This document shows, in pieces, positions 63,124-63,959 of a DNA stretch of 63,959 nt. The stretch is from Prochlorococcus sp. AG-436-J02. GTDB lineage: Bacteria; Cyanobacteriota; Cyanobacteriia; PCC-6307; Cyanobiaceae. A model generated the notes under the pieces. That model saw only the letters and a list, made by a program, of their open reading frames with translations, did not search any database and was not told the DNA's origin. Both the position numbers and the translations under genes were made by a program. How positions within the stretch are numbered: the first letter of the stretch is position 1; each line of letters starts with the position of its first letter. Location of the stretch: the NCBI GenBank assembly GCA_003212625.1, contig QCPI01000004.1, positions 1-63,959 of the forward strand, given 5' to 3'.

Positions 63124-63959
63124 TTAACTAAATCCTCTATTAAAAGGGAAAAAGAATCCAAAACGGATTTATTTTTTTCCTGATCCTCTAATTCTATATT
63201 ATTTATAATCTTAGAACTTAAATATTCTCTACTATTGTATATTTCAAAACCATAAATGGAAGAACGATCTTTATCAAATTTTAATTCATCAAGTCCGATA
63301 CCGGATATATAAATTTTTTCTGGCAGTATATCATTATCATCTTTTGCTATTTTTTCTACTGCATTCTTTAAGCGCAGAAAAAGCTGTTGCTGTACTTTTT
63401 CATCATTTGATTTATATAAGGATACTCCATAAGGTAATTTATATGACTTAAGTCCACAATTTTGCTTTTGGATATAGATTGTTATTGACGAAACTTCTAT
63501 GTCACATAATACACTATATATTTGATTTGTAGATTTATTTGAAATCTGGTCAATAATATTTATTGAAGCATTTGATAATGCTACTACTGGCTTATCAAGT
63601 AAAACTAAGATACTCATCCATGATTCAATTATATTTTTTTCTGCATAGATAACTATATGATATGAACTTAGTTTGTCTCCTGAAACTCTTTGATACTGAA
63701 TAGATGTATCATCAGGAAGGAATGGACTATTTGATAGAATGATTGGATCTTTTTCGGAAAAGACAACCAATTGATTGTCACTGAAAGTTTTAGCAGTAAA
63801 GAAAGAAGAACTAAGTAGAAGTATAATAGGTGGATTTTTTAGACCGAATACTTCAATCACATCTTCTATGATGTTTTTTACTTCTTCAATATTTTCAACC
63901 TTGCTATCTCCTATTAACTTAGTATCTATTTCGATCTTAATATGTTTTTCTATTATAGT
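63120..63959 (-). CDS. pilM: Type IV pilus assembly protein PilM (5' end cut by window edge)
   Basis: The frame remains open past GTG 63860 to the window edge, so only the C-terminal 279 residues are visible and the true start lies outside. What is seen looks like the C-terminal half of an actin-like PilM: VLCDIEVSSITIYIQKQNCG (phosphate-2-like), KLPYGVSLY and IYISGIGLDELK (adenosine-loop-like). PilM sits on the cytoplasmic side and binds the N-terminal tail of PilN. Identification rests mainly on position before pilN-pilO-pilQ and the fold-like pattern. The stop overlaps pilN by four bases. Confidence 0.7.
   Translation of the reverse strand, partial: TIIEKHIKIEIDTKLIGDSKVENIEEVKNIIEDVIEVFGLKNPPIILLLSSSFFTAKTFSDNQLVVFSEKDPIILSNSPFLPDDTSIQYQRVSGDKLSSYHIVIYAEKNIIESWMSILVLLDKPVVALSNASINIIDQISNKSTNQIYSVLCDIEVSSITIYIQKQNCGLKSYKLPYGVSLYKSNDEKVQQQLFLRLKNAVEKIAKDDNDILPEKIYISGIGLDELKFDKDRSSIYGFEIYNSREYLSSKIINNIELEDQEKNKSVLDSFSLLIEDLVK

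Overview
This window is a gene-dense, AT-rich chromosomal segment of a marine picocyanobacterium, most like Prochlorococcus. The evidence is gene content (chlorophyll synthase ChlG, NDH-1 subunit NdhB, a plastid-type pyruvate dehydrogenase E2, Vipp1/PspA, LrtA, cyAbrB, a PsbN-like protein, a cyanobacterial cytochrome c oxidase cluster), frequent TTG/GTG starts, very short intergenic gaps, and a porin leader that carries the expected binding site for the cyanobacterial small RNA Yfr1. The assignment is by recognition; no database search was run. I see no tRNA, rRNA, CRISPR array, insertion sequence or prophage gene.

Layout. 1-8.9 kb: lrtA-deoC-recO on the minus strand, then lipB, an acyl-ACP/acyl-CoA synthetase, a YlqD-like protein, pdhC and queA on plus, and cysK on minus. 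8.9-12.4 kb: tandem PLP enzymes of the transsulfuration/methionine branch and rpsD. 12.4-18.5 kb: yidD, a glutaredoxin-like gene, murE, a cysteine C-S lyase-like gene, then a loose stretch of small membrane proteins including a PsbN-like protein with a His-rich tail and a His-rich NicO-type permease. 18.5-33.8 kb: nfu, mqo, lepA, an ABC permease, trmH, porin, rsmB, chlG, hisF, menG/ubiE, a DciA-like protein, vipp1, birA, an ABC ATPase and ndhB. 33.8-49.1 kb: topA, small envelope proteins, cobT, a lipoprotein, ribE, cyabrB, ctaCDE diverging from ctaA-ctaB, and an ABC exporter. 49.1-51.4 kb: groEL and two small membrane proteins.

51.9-63.96 kb is a type IV pilus locus. Plus strand: prepilin peptidase, an unknown secreted protein, then five consecutive prepilin-like proteins in an order reminiscent of the H-(G)-K-I-J minor-pilin operon. 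Facing it on minus: pilM (cut by the window edge), pilN, pilO and the secretin pilQ. Two minor pilins are greatly enlarged. The last one is a PilW/GspJ-like prepilin fused to a C-terminal von Willebrand factor A domain with an intact MIDAS metal site, so it looks like a tip adhesin built into the pilin itself. pilO is interrupted by an in-frame TAG, with 73 further in-frame codons that clearly encode the rest of the protein.

Other points of interest: a DeoC homologue that lacks the Schiff-base lysine, five small ORFs supported by position and composition, a perfectly placed Yfr1 pairing site over the porin ribosome-binding site, and a nested hairpin between rpsD and yidD.
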